NCBI GenBank assembly: GCA_947034895.1 | Contig: OX344763.1 | Location: 70,079,093 to 70,143,092, forward strand | DNA from: Rhytidiadelphus loreus | Lineage: Eukaryota > Streptophyta > Bryopsida > Hypnales > Hylocomiaceae | Direction of reading: 5' to 3' | Length of the DNA: 64,000 bases | In this document: positions 10,359 through 20,799 of the stretch, in pieces | How positions within the stretch are numbered: position 1 is the stretch's first letter | Layout: the number at the start of each line of letters is the position of its first letter | The notes under the pieces: model-generated | Told to the model about the DNA's origin: nothing | The model's database searches: none | Seen by the model: the letters and a program-made list of their open reading frames with translations, nothing else | Made by a program: the position numbers and the translations under genes

Positions 10359-12032
10359 TGGTTGGATCTAGTGTGGTGGAAACAAAACATTTTGGCCTTC
10401 CAATTTTTGATTTTCTAAAGGTTTTGTGGAATAAAAAAATTCACACCTTTGTCTTTGAAATGTACATATGTTTTTTACTATATTTTGAATACGAGGGCTA
10501 TGAATTTGGTGTCTTTGCAAGAATGGATGTCAGAGATGGTACCTACGGGCTGAAATTTTGGACTGAATTTTTGAAACTTTATTTGAAGATAGAAAAAATG
10601 ATTACCTTTGTGGTAATATAACTTTTTTTCCAATCGGTGCCCGGGAACAAAAGTTATGCCCATATAGTCCAAACTCCAAAGCAGGGGAGAATGGGCAGCA
10701 AAAAAATGTGACAAGCATTTGAATTTATTTTTCTAAATTTTTTTCCCTCATAGATTATAATTTTGTCTATCCGGAAAGCTTTTTTTCATTTCATTTGGAT
10801 TTTTTATGAGAAAGTTATGGACAATCTTGTTTATTGGGCAATTAGAGCTTCTGGTGGAAAAAATACCTTGTAAGATTAATTTAGGAACGCAATTTTGGCA
10901 ATTGTTCAAGAAAAGAAGTTTCACATGGTTTAGTTTGCTTGCTAGAACAATCTGACTATGGGGATTAGTGCATTTTAATTCTATCTTAGAAAGAAAATAG
11001 ATTTTCATTCAACCTCGTATGTACTTCTATTCTACAATTTTTTTAAGAATGAAAATTAAGTTTTTTTGAAAACCTTTTTTGTACTTAGACTCTCAACTCA
11101 ATCCTCCACTATATTTGTTTAAAGCTCAAAACTCTGTGGTGCAAGAAATTAAAGTGAAAAATGTTCAAAGTCAAATAATGTAGTCCAACAATGTGCTGAA
11201 AAAATTGTTTTTTTCACTTTAAATGCAGATATCTTGCAATCTGTAAGATGAAAAATTCTGAAATTTTTTCCACACATTTTCATACTAGTAAGGTGTAAGA
11301 TTCTATGGTTATATGTGGGAAAACCACAATTTTCAAAAAATATTTTGGATACTTTAAAAAATTGTTGAGTAGAAGTAGGTAAAATCTAGTTGTAAAATTT
11401 AAATAATGAATGTCTCTAAAATGGAATGAAAATGGTGAGAGTGTGCTATCAAGTGAAGTTAACTACGTGACTGGAACTAATTTTTTTTCTAGATTGTAGA
11501 AATTGCATGGAGAAACAAATCCTACAAGCAACTTTTAAAAGAAGAAGCTGTAGACTCAAGTTGCTCGCCTCACAAAATGGTCCATAACTTTCTCATAAAA
11601 AATCTGAATGGAATGAATCAAATTTTTCCATGTAAACAAAAATATAATCTATGAGAAAAAAATCCAGAGGGAAAAAATTCATTAAAAGATTTGAAGATTG
11701 CAAGTTTGGGGGACTATGTATAGAATCATTGTGCGAGGAACTACAACAAATGTATTTGCATTTCACCAATTACATTTAAGGCTACAAATGTATAAGTATG
11801 CCTAAATCTTCAAAACCAAAGCAAAAGAAGGTTGTTGTCGATAAGTAGAGTAGTACAATACACAACCAAGGCGGTATAGTTTTAGAAGCCAACATCTTAA
11901 CCCTAACTCTTGCCAAAGTACTACATTGTGCAAGTATGGATATGCTACGGCCCTTATACTATGGGCCTTACATCTTGTATACTACTACGATCAACTAGAA
12001 CCACTGTTGAAGTAAATATCCCATAGAAATGT
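10359..12032. other. AT-rich intergenic DNA with a fold-back
   Basis: Long A and T runs, no gene. Sequence around 11215-11330 (TATCTTGCAATCT, then TTCCACACATTTTCA) has a diverged relative near 38865-38960, so part of this stretch is a dispersed repeat. The inverted pair is listed separately. Confidence 0.55.
10738..11663. repeat. Inverted repeat, ~85-bp arms
   Basis: The arm at about 10738-10823 (CTCATAGATTATAATTTTGT, then TTTTTTATGAGAAAGTTATGG) is matched in reverse complement at about 11577-11663 (CCATAACTTTCTCATAAAAA, then ATAATCTATGAG). The arms are imperfect, with about 750 bp between them. No target duplication was found. It could be a fold-back element or two opposite copies of a dispersed repeat. 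Confidence 0.6.
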
Positions 12033-14558
12033 TTAGTTCAAGTCCATTGGATTGTTCTGAGAACCACTTGTTGCACCTTGTTCGTAATCATTGGACTCTC
12101 CAACAACGAGTTTCTTCTTAGCACGAGTCCTTGAAGCAGGTCCATCTGCTTGTAAAATAGATTCCAAGACATTGGAGTTCTTGAGAGCTTCAAGTGTCCT
12201 TTTAGTTTGCGGAGAGTGTAACTCCAACAGATAATCGAGTGCTTGACTTTGGTAATAAGGCCCGTATGTTGAGTCAAGGTAAGCCATACTATTCAAGTCT
12301 TTTGGAGTGGCATTTTCATCACGATTAGCCCCTTGTTCACCTTCAAAATTCCAGTGGTGTCCTTCTGGATGAGCACCCCACTTGAAGGTTTGGGATGTCT
12401 TATCAAAATATCCACCAAGGCATTGAAAAAAAAACGCCTTCTTCCCTGCATTGTGAGGTCCTTTTCCCATAAGGTTGAATGCCACTCTTAGAATTTCACG
12501 CGAGTCCGTTTCCCAATTCAATTGTGAGGCAGCAGCTCCCATTTCTTGATCATGTAGGCCTTCTTGCCAACTCCAAAGCAAGTCTCGTCCCCAAAATCGG
12601 GTCTCTGCCGTCGTGTCTCTATTGTGTTCCCAAGAAGGTGGCATGTAAGTCATCAAGTTGAACATGGTATACAAGCGATCATGGAATGGTGTTGCACAAA
12701 TCACACATCGTCGTCTAATCAGACATTGGATGATGAGACACTGAGGATGGTACACATGTGTACATGATCCAAGTGCCCATCCTCCTTCTGGCCCAAATTG
12801 TTCTAGACATATGGGACATTTGGTATGATCCAAGACAAAATGAGCTGGCTTTGGCCACAATAGACTTTGGTCTTTTTCGTTGAAGTGACTAGACATCTGA
12901 TTTCCGTGGTCCCAACCATTTTGTGCCCAATCTATGACATTTTTTTCCGCCACGTCAAGCATGGACATGTTATCCAGAAACATGTCCTCCATCAATGCCC
13001 ATGATGTCAATCCATTCTCTTGTTTAGGGGCATTTACTACAAAGTTCTTCGAAACTTTGTCTAGCTCTTTCGCAACTTGTTGAGATCGATCCACGGAGAG
13101 AATGCACGCGACCTTCCAATGATAGTATGTCGCTGCCAACACTGCCAACTTCTCTCGAAGCATTCTATTTTCCTCAACCAAATCAAGTTCCTTTGATGAT
13201 TGTAGATGTAGAATGACAGGAAACGAAAGTGAATCTTGAGTCCCTTGCAAACCATCAACGTGCGGATTGATAGTATCTCTTAAGACGAACGGAAGCAGTG
13301 CCATTGGAAGAATTGAACAATGCTTCATACGCTTGGCAGGAGGAGAAAGGTGAATGACATCGCTGGTGAGGTCCCCAACAACCTTGTCCAAGTGATGTGG
13401 ATCCTGCTCAACAAAGGTGTCGTCCATGTCCGACAATGTGAAAGTTTGACGCTCTTTTCTTTGAAGGCCTTGTAATTCTTTCGATTGTTGAGAAATGAGA
13501 GCATTTTTTTGTTCACATGTTGACTGCCATTTCTTCACATCACCTTCTAAGGTTGCAATTTGTGCATCCTTGGTCTTCAAGAGGTTGAGAGCCTTCGCCA
13601 ACGTCATCGCATTGTGAACAACATCAGATTCAAATTGTGAAATGGGAATATGACTTGTGGCACATACGGGCGAGTCGTCACTTAAAGCAAAGTCAAAGAC
13701 GTTGTTGGCGTCTTGTGGTGGCAAGATTGGAGTCGCAATTGTGGTTGAGGCTGATGCCAATCTAATTTTCGTGGTGGACCGGCACACCTTGGTAGGATGT
13801 TTCATCTTCTTTCCCCGCAATGATGAAGCGGCTTGAACATTTGGATCTGGAACTGGAACTAGAATTGGAACTGGAACTGGAACTGGAACTTGGGCGGGGG
13901 TGATAATCTGCTCCTTCACTCGTACAAGCTTAGGAATCCGTGTGCCATTTGAATCATTATCCTCTTCTGATTCTTCCGTGTCCACCTCTTGAGTTTCTTT
14001 GTTTTGTGGATCACTTCGAAAAGGTCCAAGTCCACCCTCTGGAAATTTCAGAACCCCTCTTGGAATTATTCCAACTTCTGGACGCTCTACGTAGGTACTT
14101 TTTTTGATGGTGGTCCAGTCAACCTGTTTGTTCAAGGCGACCTCAGCATAGGCACCTCTAGCAATGAACAAAGGGGCCTCATTCCTATCTACAAAAGGGG
14201 TTTTGTAGAGGACCTACCACAATTCTAAACACCTTCGTATGAAAGCTGGATTTTCACAATACTTCAAATTTGCCTTGTTATTGTATCGGTTGTGATGATG
14301 GCGCCATGCCGGAAAGAACTTCCCGATGTGACACCATTCAATGTAGTCTTCGCACACCTGCATACTCCATGGCTCTGGCTCCTCGTTCCACCCTTTGAAA
14401 GCTAGATGGTTATCATTGTACAACACATGCCATCGCTTCTTGTGAATGTTACCCCTCCGTTTTCTAGTCTTGTCTTTGGCAGCCTTCCTAATTGCACCAG
14501 GAGTGCATACAATGGAAAAACCCGGAAGGGACCCATCACTGCTACCTTCAGTCGCCAT
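12033..14558 (-). pseudogene. RING-finger protein with WCHI/RRCLE N-terminal domain, one in-frame stop
   Basis: From ATG 14558 one frame of 842 codons runs to 12033, broken only by TAG at 14216-14214. The stop falls where the sister unit has Gln in RRCLEVWQQLY (here RRCLELW, stop), so it fits a CAG to TAG change. The N-terminal domain (EPEPW, EWCHI, FFPAWRH, NKANLKYC) matches 8904-10358. A Pro-Val repeat (PVPVPVPI) is encoded by a GGAACT hexamer tract. Coiled-coil segments follow, then a RING-like finger at residues ~581-621: CPIC, then CTHVYHPQC, then CVIC, compatible with a C3H2C3 pattern and suggesting an E3 ubiquitin ligase ancestry. The C-terminal ~200 residues (FWGRDLLWSWQEG, WGAHPEGHHWNF) are unrecognised and Trp-rich. 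Downstream of the stop 713 codons remain open, so decay is recent or the product is still partly made. Confidence 0.75.
13848..13890. repeat. Coding hexamer microsatellite (GGAACT/AGTTCC)n
   Basis: About seven hexamers, one or two with substitutions, lie inside the RING unit and encode the Pro-Val run on the minus strand. The period of six keeps the reading frame. Confidence 0.85.
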
Positions 14559-14627
14559 GAGATTTGCGGACGTCGCAAAATTGTAAGAACCAAATGATAG
14601 CAAAAAATAGTATATGTATTATCCAAA

Positions 14628-14722
14628 AGGGTCACGCATGCAGCCAACAAAGGTTGCAAGACAGAAAGCCTCAATGGAAAATGAAGGTGATAGCATGATG
14701 ATGGGCTAATGGATATATAGGG
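14628..14722 (-). promoter_or_regulatory. Leader/TATA region of the RING unit
   Basis: On the minus strand CTATATATCC (about 14711-14720) is a candidate TATA box about 155 bp before ATG 14558. Downstream lie CACCTTCATTTTCC and GGCTGCATGCGTG (14644-14632), the latter matching the core shared with the other two units. Promoter function is inferred from position. Confidence 0.45.
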
Positions 14723-15065
14723 CGAGTGACTTCGATTTAGGGGGGCGAGTACGGATAGGGCAACTGCGTATCCAGCGATTGCGGGTCTGGGTAGGGCGAC
14801 AGCGGGTCCACCACCGGGTCTAGGTACCTTTTGCGCACCCGAGGTCGCCCACCCGAGACCACTTCCTGAACCCGCGGTCTCCCTCCCAAACCCGTAGTCG
14901 CCCATTCGCAGTCTCCCTTTTAAAACCGCAATAGCCCATCCGTTGTTGCCCTCCTCCACCCGCAGTTGCCCTCGTCCACCCGTAGTCGCCCTTTTCCACC
15001 CGCTATCACCCACCCGCAGTCGCCCCTACCCGCACTCTCCTACCCGTACGCGCCCTCCAGTTTGC
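14720..15065. repeat. GC-rich array D upstream of the RING unit
   Basis: Forward variants at 14735-14815 (GGGCGAGTACGGAT, GGGCGACAGCGGGTCC) are followed by reverse variants up to 15060 (ACCCGCAGTTGCCC, ACCCGCAGTCGCCCC). As in array B, the two orientations form halves of a possible hairpin. The array lies immediately upstream of the minus-strand RING unit. Confidence 0.85.
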
Positions 15066-15202
15066 CAAGTGTATGCCATGTGGCATCCACTTAGAGGGGG
15101 GTAATTTCCTGTAAAGTCAAAGGTAAATTTGACTTTTCGTGACGTCGCGCGGGCTCTACTAGACGTTGCGCGACGTTTGTTTGTCGCGCTGTCGCAACGA
15201 AC

Positions 15203-16935
15203 AACCCTGGTCCAGAGTGACCAGGTCCTCCGGGAGTTGGCGGTAGGCGCACCGAATCAGTACGATCAAACTGTGCACAGGCATCCGGACCAGTGGACGG
15301 AGGAGTTGTGGACGGAGGTTTACGGATTCTTGAAAACCGGAAACGGATTCGCCACCCGGACGGACCAATATCACCAGCACAAGTTCGTCAATCCACCGCA
15401 CGCGAAGGAAGGGTATGCCATCAAGGACTGCTAGGACGAGAGGCACAAGCGACTGCTGCACTTCCTCCTTCTGATCTTGTACCCGGACAAGAGTTCCCGG
15501 GTTACGGTCATGATGGCCAACACCATCTTCGGGGCATTCCAGGACCGGGTCGTTCATTGGAGATGGGTCATGGCGAGCGTAGTAGGGAGGTGCACCGAAA
15601 ACTTGGCGAAGAATAAGCCAAATCCGCTCAGCACCTACCTCCTCCACATGTACCAACACCGGAAGCTACTGACGGAAGACAAGGCGACGGATTACGAGAC
15701 CGGGTTGAATCATGCTCTAGTGCAACTACTCAGATGATGAGGAGATGGAGACTCAAGAGTCGAAGAACGACGAAAAGGACGTCAAACCGGAAGTGAAGGA
15801 CAATCCGGTGGAGCCGGAAGAGAAGGTGCCACAGAAGGAGAAGGAAGAACGGGAGGAGACATCCGCAAGCCAGAGACGGAAGTCTACGGATCTGGCCGCT
15901 AGAGGTAAATTTCCAGGTCCCTCCCTCACGCAGGATCTGAAGACCTGGCAAGGACCGCAATTCTTCGAGTGCGGAGAAGAGTGGATCCGGACCGCAAAAC
16001 TGTACCACGACCAGCTCGCAGACATTGTATTGCAGTCTGCGGATGTGATGCAGTGCGAACCGGAGAAGCTGCTGGATGTGTTGAAGACGTTGCCGCTAGA
16101 GTCAGAATGGAACAAGATGAGGACGGAAATCCGGAAACTCAAGACGGAATGGGAGGAGCTAAAGGCAAAACTGAACTAGACGGAAGGGGAGCTGCATCAA
16201 TCTCAGGAGGCAACGTAGAAGGCCTACCAGGCTTTCCAGACGTTCTAGAAGTGGATGGTGAGTCCAGCCGACCTCTACAACAAGGCAGCACTCTATGACG
16301 AGATGCAAAAGACATCCGCTGTCCTCACCAACACCAAGATCGTCCGGGTTATGGTAGAGATGGCTGGCAGAATGGAGGCGTCGCTGAAGGAGTTCCGATC
16401 CATAATGGCGATCATGGATCCGAACAAACCCCTCGACTTCGGTGGTTTTCCGGAAGTACCGAATGTCATTGCAACTCCATCAACGCAACCACTCATCTCC
16501 CCCGGAAAACGGACAGGTCAGTTTGGGTCACTAATCAACATCGTCACCGTAGGAGAATAGAGTCCCATATTTCCGGATACCGGGATTCCGATCTGGAGTA
16601 GCCTGGACACCCAGATCGAACTCGTGCAGAATTCAGCGCGCACGCATCCGGAGCAGTTCGCAGATATTGAGCCTCCTCCACCCGAACCAGTGCCTACACC
16701 AGATCCCGTTCACATAGAGATCTCGGAGGAGGTGGAGTTAGAGGAGGATCCGCAATCTTTGGAGAAAGCAGACCGAACTCTAGTCCACACGGACAACACG
16801 GACTCGGATAGTCCCCCTGTTCGGAAGACTTCAATCATCACCTGGGCGTCCCTCCGGACACCACAAAGCAAGACCAGCACCCGGAGGCAGTTAGGTTTTG
16901 ATAGTAGTTCAAAGAAACCGCAGAAGGGAAAGTAG
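15203..16935 (+). pseudogene. Decayed ORF of the TGT...ACA element
   Basis: This is the counterpart of the ~620-codon frame at 52055-50196. Recognisable blocks are SDQVLRELAVGAPNQYD, DQYHQHKFVNPPHAKEGYAI, PLSTYLLHMYQHRKLLTE, an acidic Lys/Glu linker, FFECGEEWIRTAK, ADLYNKAALYDEMQKTS and KTSTRRQLGFDSSSKK. It has stops in the 5' part (TAG after AIKDC at about 15432), a one-base insertion near 15706 that changes frame, a further TAG after IMLxCN, a TAG at 16177-16179 shared with the other copy, and more TAGs at about 16216, 16240 and 16558. No reverse transcriptase, integrase, protease or zinc-knuckle motif is seen. The protein looks like a charged, coiled-coil structural protein. Confidence 0.7.
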
Positions 16936-17399
16936 GTAGTTAAACTGGTAGTATTTTCAGTGGTTCATTTTGTTAGACTAGAGTTCCGGGTCTTCATGCA
17001 GAACCCAGATCCCGGATTTCTAGGCTTTGTATTCAATTACCTTATCCGCCCAGATTTTTAGGGCAGTTTAGGATTGGGCGGAGCGGTGCTTTCCGCGTGA
17101 TTTCCGGCTTGTAGTTTTCCTTTATAAGGGAGGGCCCACATGTGGTCCCTCATTCCTTTTCTTGCTATTCCTTGTTTTGAGTAGTAATATATGTGTATGT
17201 TATCTGTCTTTTAGCTTATTATCTGAGTTTTTCGTGTGTGTCCTTGCTTTCCTTTTGCATGCATGTATCAAGGTGTTAGGATTACATTTGAGGGTTTGGA
17301 TTGAAGAGTTGAGAGGTGGTAAGGGGGAATCCGGATTGAGGATTCTAACGGGTCTGGGATATGTATGAGTCTAGAAAGGGGCGATAGACTTGTGGAACG

Positions 17400-17980
17400 T
17401 GGATTTAGTGGTGTGGGTGTGAGTTCGGAAGTCCGGGGAGGATTCCATACGGAGATAAGCAACCATCTGTGGAAATTCCCCCGCTAATCCAGAAGGTCTA
17501 AACAATCTGCGGATCAAGTCTTAGTCCTAGAACCGGAACCCTCTCAGTTTCCGGGTGGTTCTGTTTCCGTCGTTGTAATAAGGAGGGACGGGTCGTATTT
17601 TGAGTGACCTACGCTTGGAGTGAAAATTTCGGGTGTTGTGAGAGTAGACCGGTCCAGAACTTGTCTGTGACGGAAATCGTTATTGAGTAATTGTCATTAG
17701 AAGAGTTTTAGGAGTTTAGAAACAAGGAGTGGTGTTGTCCCTACTCTTCTCAAAGAGCACGTGAGGACCCTCTGAGGGTAAAATAGAGGTATCAAAAACC
17801 GTGTGTCTATATTACAATCTGGTGACGGAGAAATCCGGATCCGGAAGTGAATCCGGAAAGTCGTAGAATCCAGGTTGGAGAGAGATTTTTAGTGGTTATT
17901 ACATTAGATCGGATATTAAGGAGTTTAGAACACCCTCTAGGGTTCCCTAAGACGATATTCCGTATCATCTTACCACGTAG
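17400..17980 (+). other. Noncoding 3' part of the truncated element
   Basis: Follows the TATA-like site and matches the 49130-49500 end of the complete copy, for example GAGGACCCTCTGAGGGTAAA and TTTAGAACACCCTCTRGGGTT. If the element is a long LTR, this would be R-U5. Confidence 0.5.
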
Positions 17981-18021
17981 TTGTGGCTAAGAGCGCATAC
18001 TACCGTACTACGCGTACGACA

Positions 18022-18610
18022 AGGGTCCCAAGTGTCTCAACTCCGGCCCTAAGTGCTATACTGGGGTCCCAAGTGTCTCAACTGCGGCCCCAAGTGCTAC
18101 ACCTAGGGGCCACAAGTGTCAACTGGGACCCCCAAGTGCTACACTTGGAGGCCTCAAGTGCTACACCTAAGGGCCACAAGTGTCAACTGGGACCCCCAAG
18201 TGCTACACTTGGGGTCCCCAATGTCTCAATTAGGGCCTCAAGTGCTACACTTAGGGGCTCCAAGTGTCTCAACTGGGGCCCAAGTACTACACATAGGGGC
18301 CCCGAGTGTCTCAATTGGATCCCCAAGTGTTACACCTGGGATCCTCGAGTGTCTCAATTGAGGCCCCAAGTGCTACACCTATGGGTGCCAAGTATCTCAA
18401 CTAGGGCCCTAAGTACTACACATAGGGGTCCCAAGAGTCTCAACTAAGGCCCCAAGTGCTACACCTAGGGGTCTCAATGGGGGCCCTAAGTGCTACACCT
18501 AGGGGTCCCCAATGTCTCAATGAGGGTCCCAAGTGCAACACCTATGGACCCTAAGTATCTGAATTTTAACCCCTAGTACTACACTTAAGGCCCCCAAGTG
18601 CCTCCTTTCA
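18022..18610. repeat. 44-bp minisatellite (CCAAGTGYCTCAAC / CCCAAGTGCTACACCTAGGG)
   Basis: About 13 degenerate copies of a ~44-bp unit made of two related halves: GGGGTCCCAAGTGTCTCAAC and GGCCCCAAGTGCTACACCTA. The open frames here are repeat translations. It starts exactly where the upstream element ends. Confidence 0.9.
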
Positions 18611-18799
18611 GATTTTCCCTTATAAAGCAAGAAATAAAACATACTTTCATATCATACTTATCTGTATAAGGTTTGATATATGAATTTTCCAAAATATACA
18701 TTTGGTGGATGTAAATATCCTATTAGGAATATTTTCTTGTAAAATTTTGGGTCTGTTTTTGTGTGTTTTGCATAATTTTGGTTATATTTTGTGTGAATG

Positions 18800-20790
18800 A
18801 TGTTCCAAATTGGCAATGTTAAGTGTGTATTAACCTATTTGGAGGGTCAGTTTTTGAAGTTTAAAAACCAATTTGGAAACAATGGTGGAAGTTGCTGGGC
18901 TGTGACGTGTGAAGTCGTGAATGTAAGATCCGAGTTGGAATTGTAGACTGTTATTCCAAGTGGAATAGTCTGGGTGTTGTTCCAAATCGGAGTTGGTATG
19001 GTCTTGTCTGGAGGTCTTCCAGTTGTGTTCCAATTCGGTCTAGGGTGTGCAGTTAAGGTTGCAGTTAATTCCCAGTTGGATTTTCGTGAAGGAATGCCAA
19101 GTTGGGAAGTTTTCTTTTGTAGTTTTGTTGCGGTTATGAGTGAGGTTCCTAATTGGCAGTTTGTGGCTTTTTGAGGTGATAACCAAATTGGTTAGGGAAC
19201 CGCCGAGTTGAAGGTTTTAAGGCGGAGTTTTCCAAATTGGAAGGCACCCACTGTGCGAGAGATGCAAGTGCGAGTCCCAGTCATGATGGTTGTGTTTATG
19301 TTTTCCTATTTGGTTTTGGTGCATGTTTGCTTGTGATTGAGGAAGTGAGTCTTAATTGTTTGTGTATGCTTTTATGTGTGTGTTGTTTCACATGGAGGAA
19401 AGTGGAAGTGTATTGGCCGAATTGGTGGCCGCAGTGATGGGCGTGAAGTCCGATTTGGTAGTTCGGAGTGAGTAGCAGCTGAAGAGTGCTGCAGAGATCT
19501 AATTTGGAATTGATCGTGAAGGAGCTGAAGCATTAATTTTCTAATTGGTGTGTTTTAATCTGTAGTTCAAAGCCTATCTGAATTAGCTGTAAGTAATTGC
19601 AGGTTTGCTGCAGAGAACCGATTTGGAATATTTGTGAGTGTGGAGCAGAAGAGCTTAAGTCCAAATCAGTAGTTGAGAGACAGCATCGTAATGATGGCTG
19701 TGTGAATGATTAAATCCTATTTGGAGTTATGCGTGATGATGCAGGTCCAATTTGGGGTGTTATTATAATGGAAGCATGATGGAGAAATCTTTGTGGAGTG
19801 AGACCAGTTTGGGCAAGATTGTTGTTTAGCCAAATTGATAATAGATGCAATGGAGCAAGTTGGAATTTAGCATCTTTATGTTTGTTCTTAATGGAGATGT
19901 TATGATTGATTAGATCCAATTGGACGTGGAAGTTGGAGTGTCCGAGTTGGAGAATACGGAATAGTAGCTAATTTTGAGTGAATCAATTAGTTAAAAAAAA
20001 ATACTTTTGTGGAACGGTGATTTGTCACCAATTCGGCTGAATAAAAGAATGTTTTAAACAAATTGGTGTTCTATGGTTGTTTGGCATGTTTGTATGTGTG
20101 CATGAGTACAATTTGGAAGTTTAGCAGTAACTGTTGTTTTTGCCAAGTCGGAGTTTGGCAGTTTCTGATCAGTACTGAATTGGAAGTTGTTGGTTGATTG
20201 AATGTTTTGCTGTAATATCTAATTTGGAAATTTGGAAAATATGGATGAAGGTCTGAATTTTTTGTGAATGCTTTAAGGGAGAACATTTAATTGCAGTTTT
20301 TAGCCTCCTTGTGGTATTAATTCCTATTTGGTGTTCATTTACGAGTCTCTGTCAATTATCCAAATAGGAAGAGTGCTCAAGACAAAAGTTAGTAAAATAT
20401 ATCCAAGTTGGAAATAGAAATAATATGAGTTATGGAGAATACTGAAAATAAAAGTTTGAGTTCCAAGTTGGAAAAGAAGAAGTGTCAATGGTGCAATGAT
20501 AAAAATTACTCCAAATCAAATTGTGAGTTTAAAGAAATGAAGACCAAGTTGGTGATAAGAGATATGTTGGTACCCCAAGCTGGAGGCAAGGACCAACTTG
20601 GAAGTGATATGTCCTGATTGGAGGCAAGCTGGTAGCTGTCCAGACCGAATAGGGAGTTTTGCTGGGCCGTTGCAGTACAAGACCGAATTGAGAAAGGCCT
20701 GCCGAAGCCAGGCAGGTCAAATCCGAGATGCTAAAGATGAAAGATTTCCGATTTGAAGAGTGAAGATCAAGCCAAATGGGGTGAAATTAA
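18800..20790. repeat. 2-kb field of dispersed CCAAATTGG-type motifs
   Basis: A 9-10 bp motif with near-palindromic form (CCAAATTGG, CCAATTTGG, CCGAATTGG, CCAAGTTGG) recurs about every 30-60 bp in otherwise non-repeated DNA. Examples lie near 18807, 18868, 18928, 19028, 19185, 19230, 19415, 19618, 19748, 20470 and 20545. Spacing is irregular, so this is not a simple tandem repeat. No coding frame of note. Confidence 0.65.
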
Positions 20791-20799
20791 TCCTTGGTG

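Larger units (their letters stand above)
15203..18021 (+). mobile_element. 5'-truncated copy of the TGT...ACA element
   Basis: Similarity to the minus-strand element at 49098-52484 starts near 15203 (ACCCTGGTCCAGAGTGACCAG) and runs to CGCGTACGACA at 18021, where it ends at the same terminal base as the complete copy. The first ~580 bp of the complete element are missing, including its left terminus, so no target duplication can be checked. It ends directly at a 44-bp minisatellite. A TATA-like CTTTATAAGGG at about 17120-17130 matches the position of TATAAAAG in the other copy. The copies differ by many substitutions and small indels. Confidence 0.75.

Noticed and set aside
17983..18447. 154-codon frame over the 44-bp repeat
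   Set aside because: Pure minisatellite translation, beginning inside the end of the upstream element.
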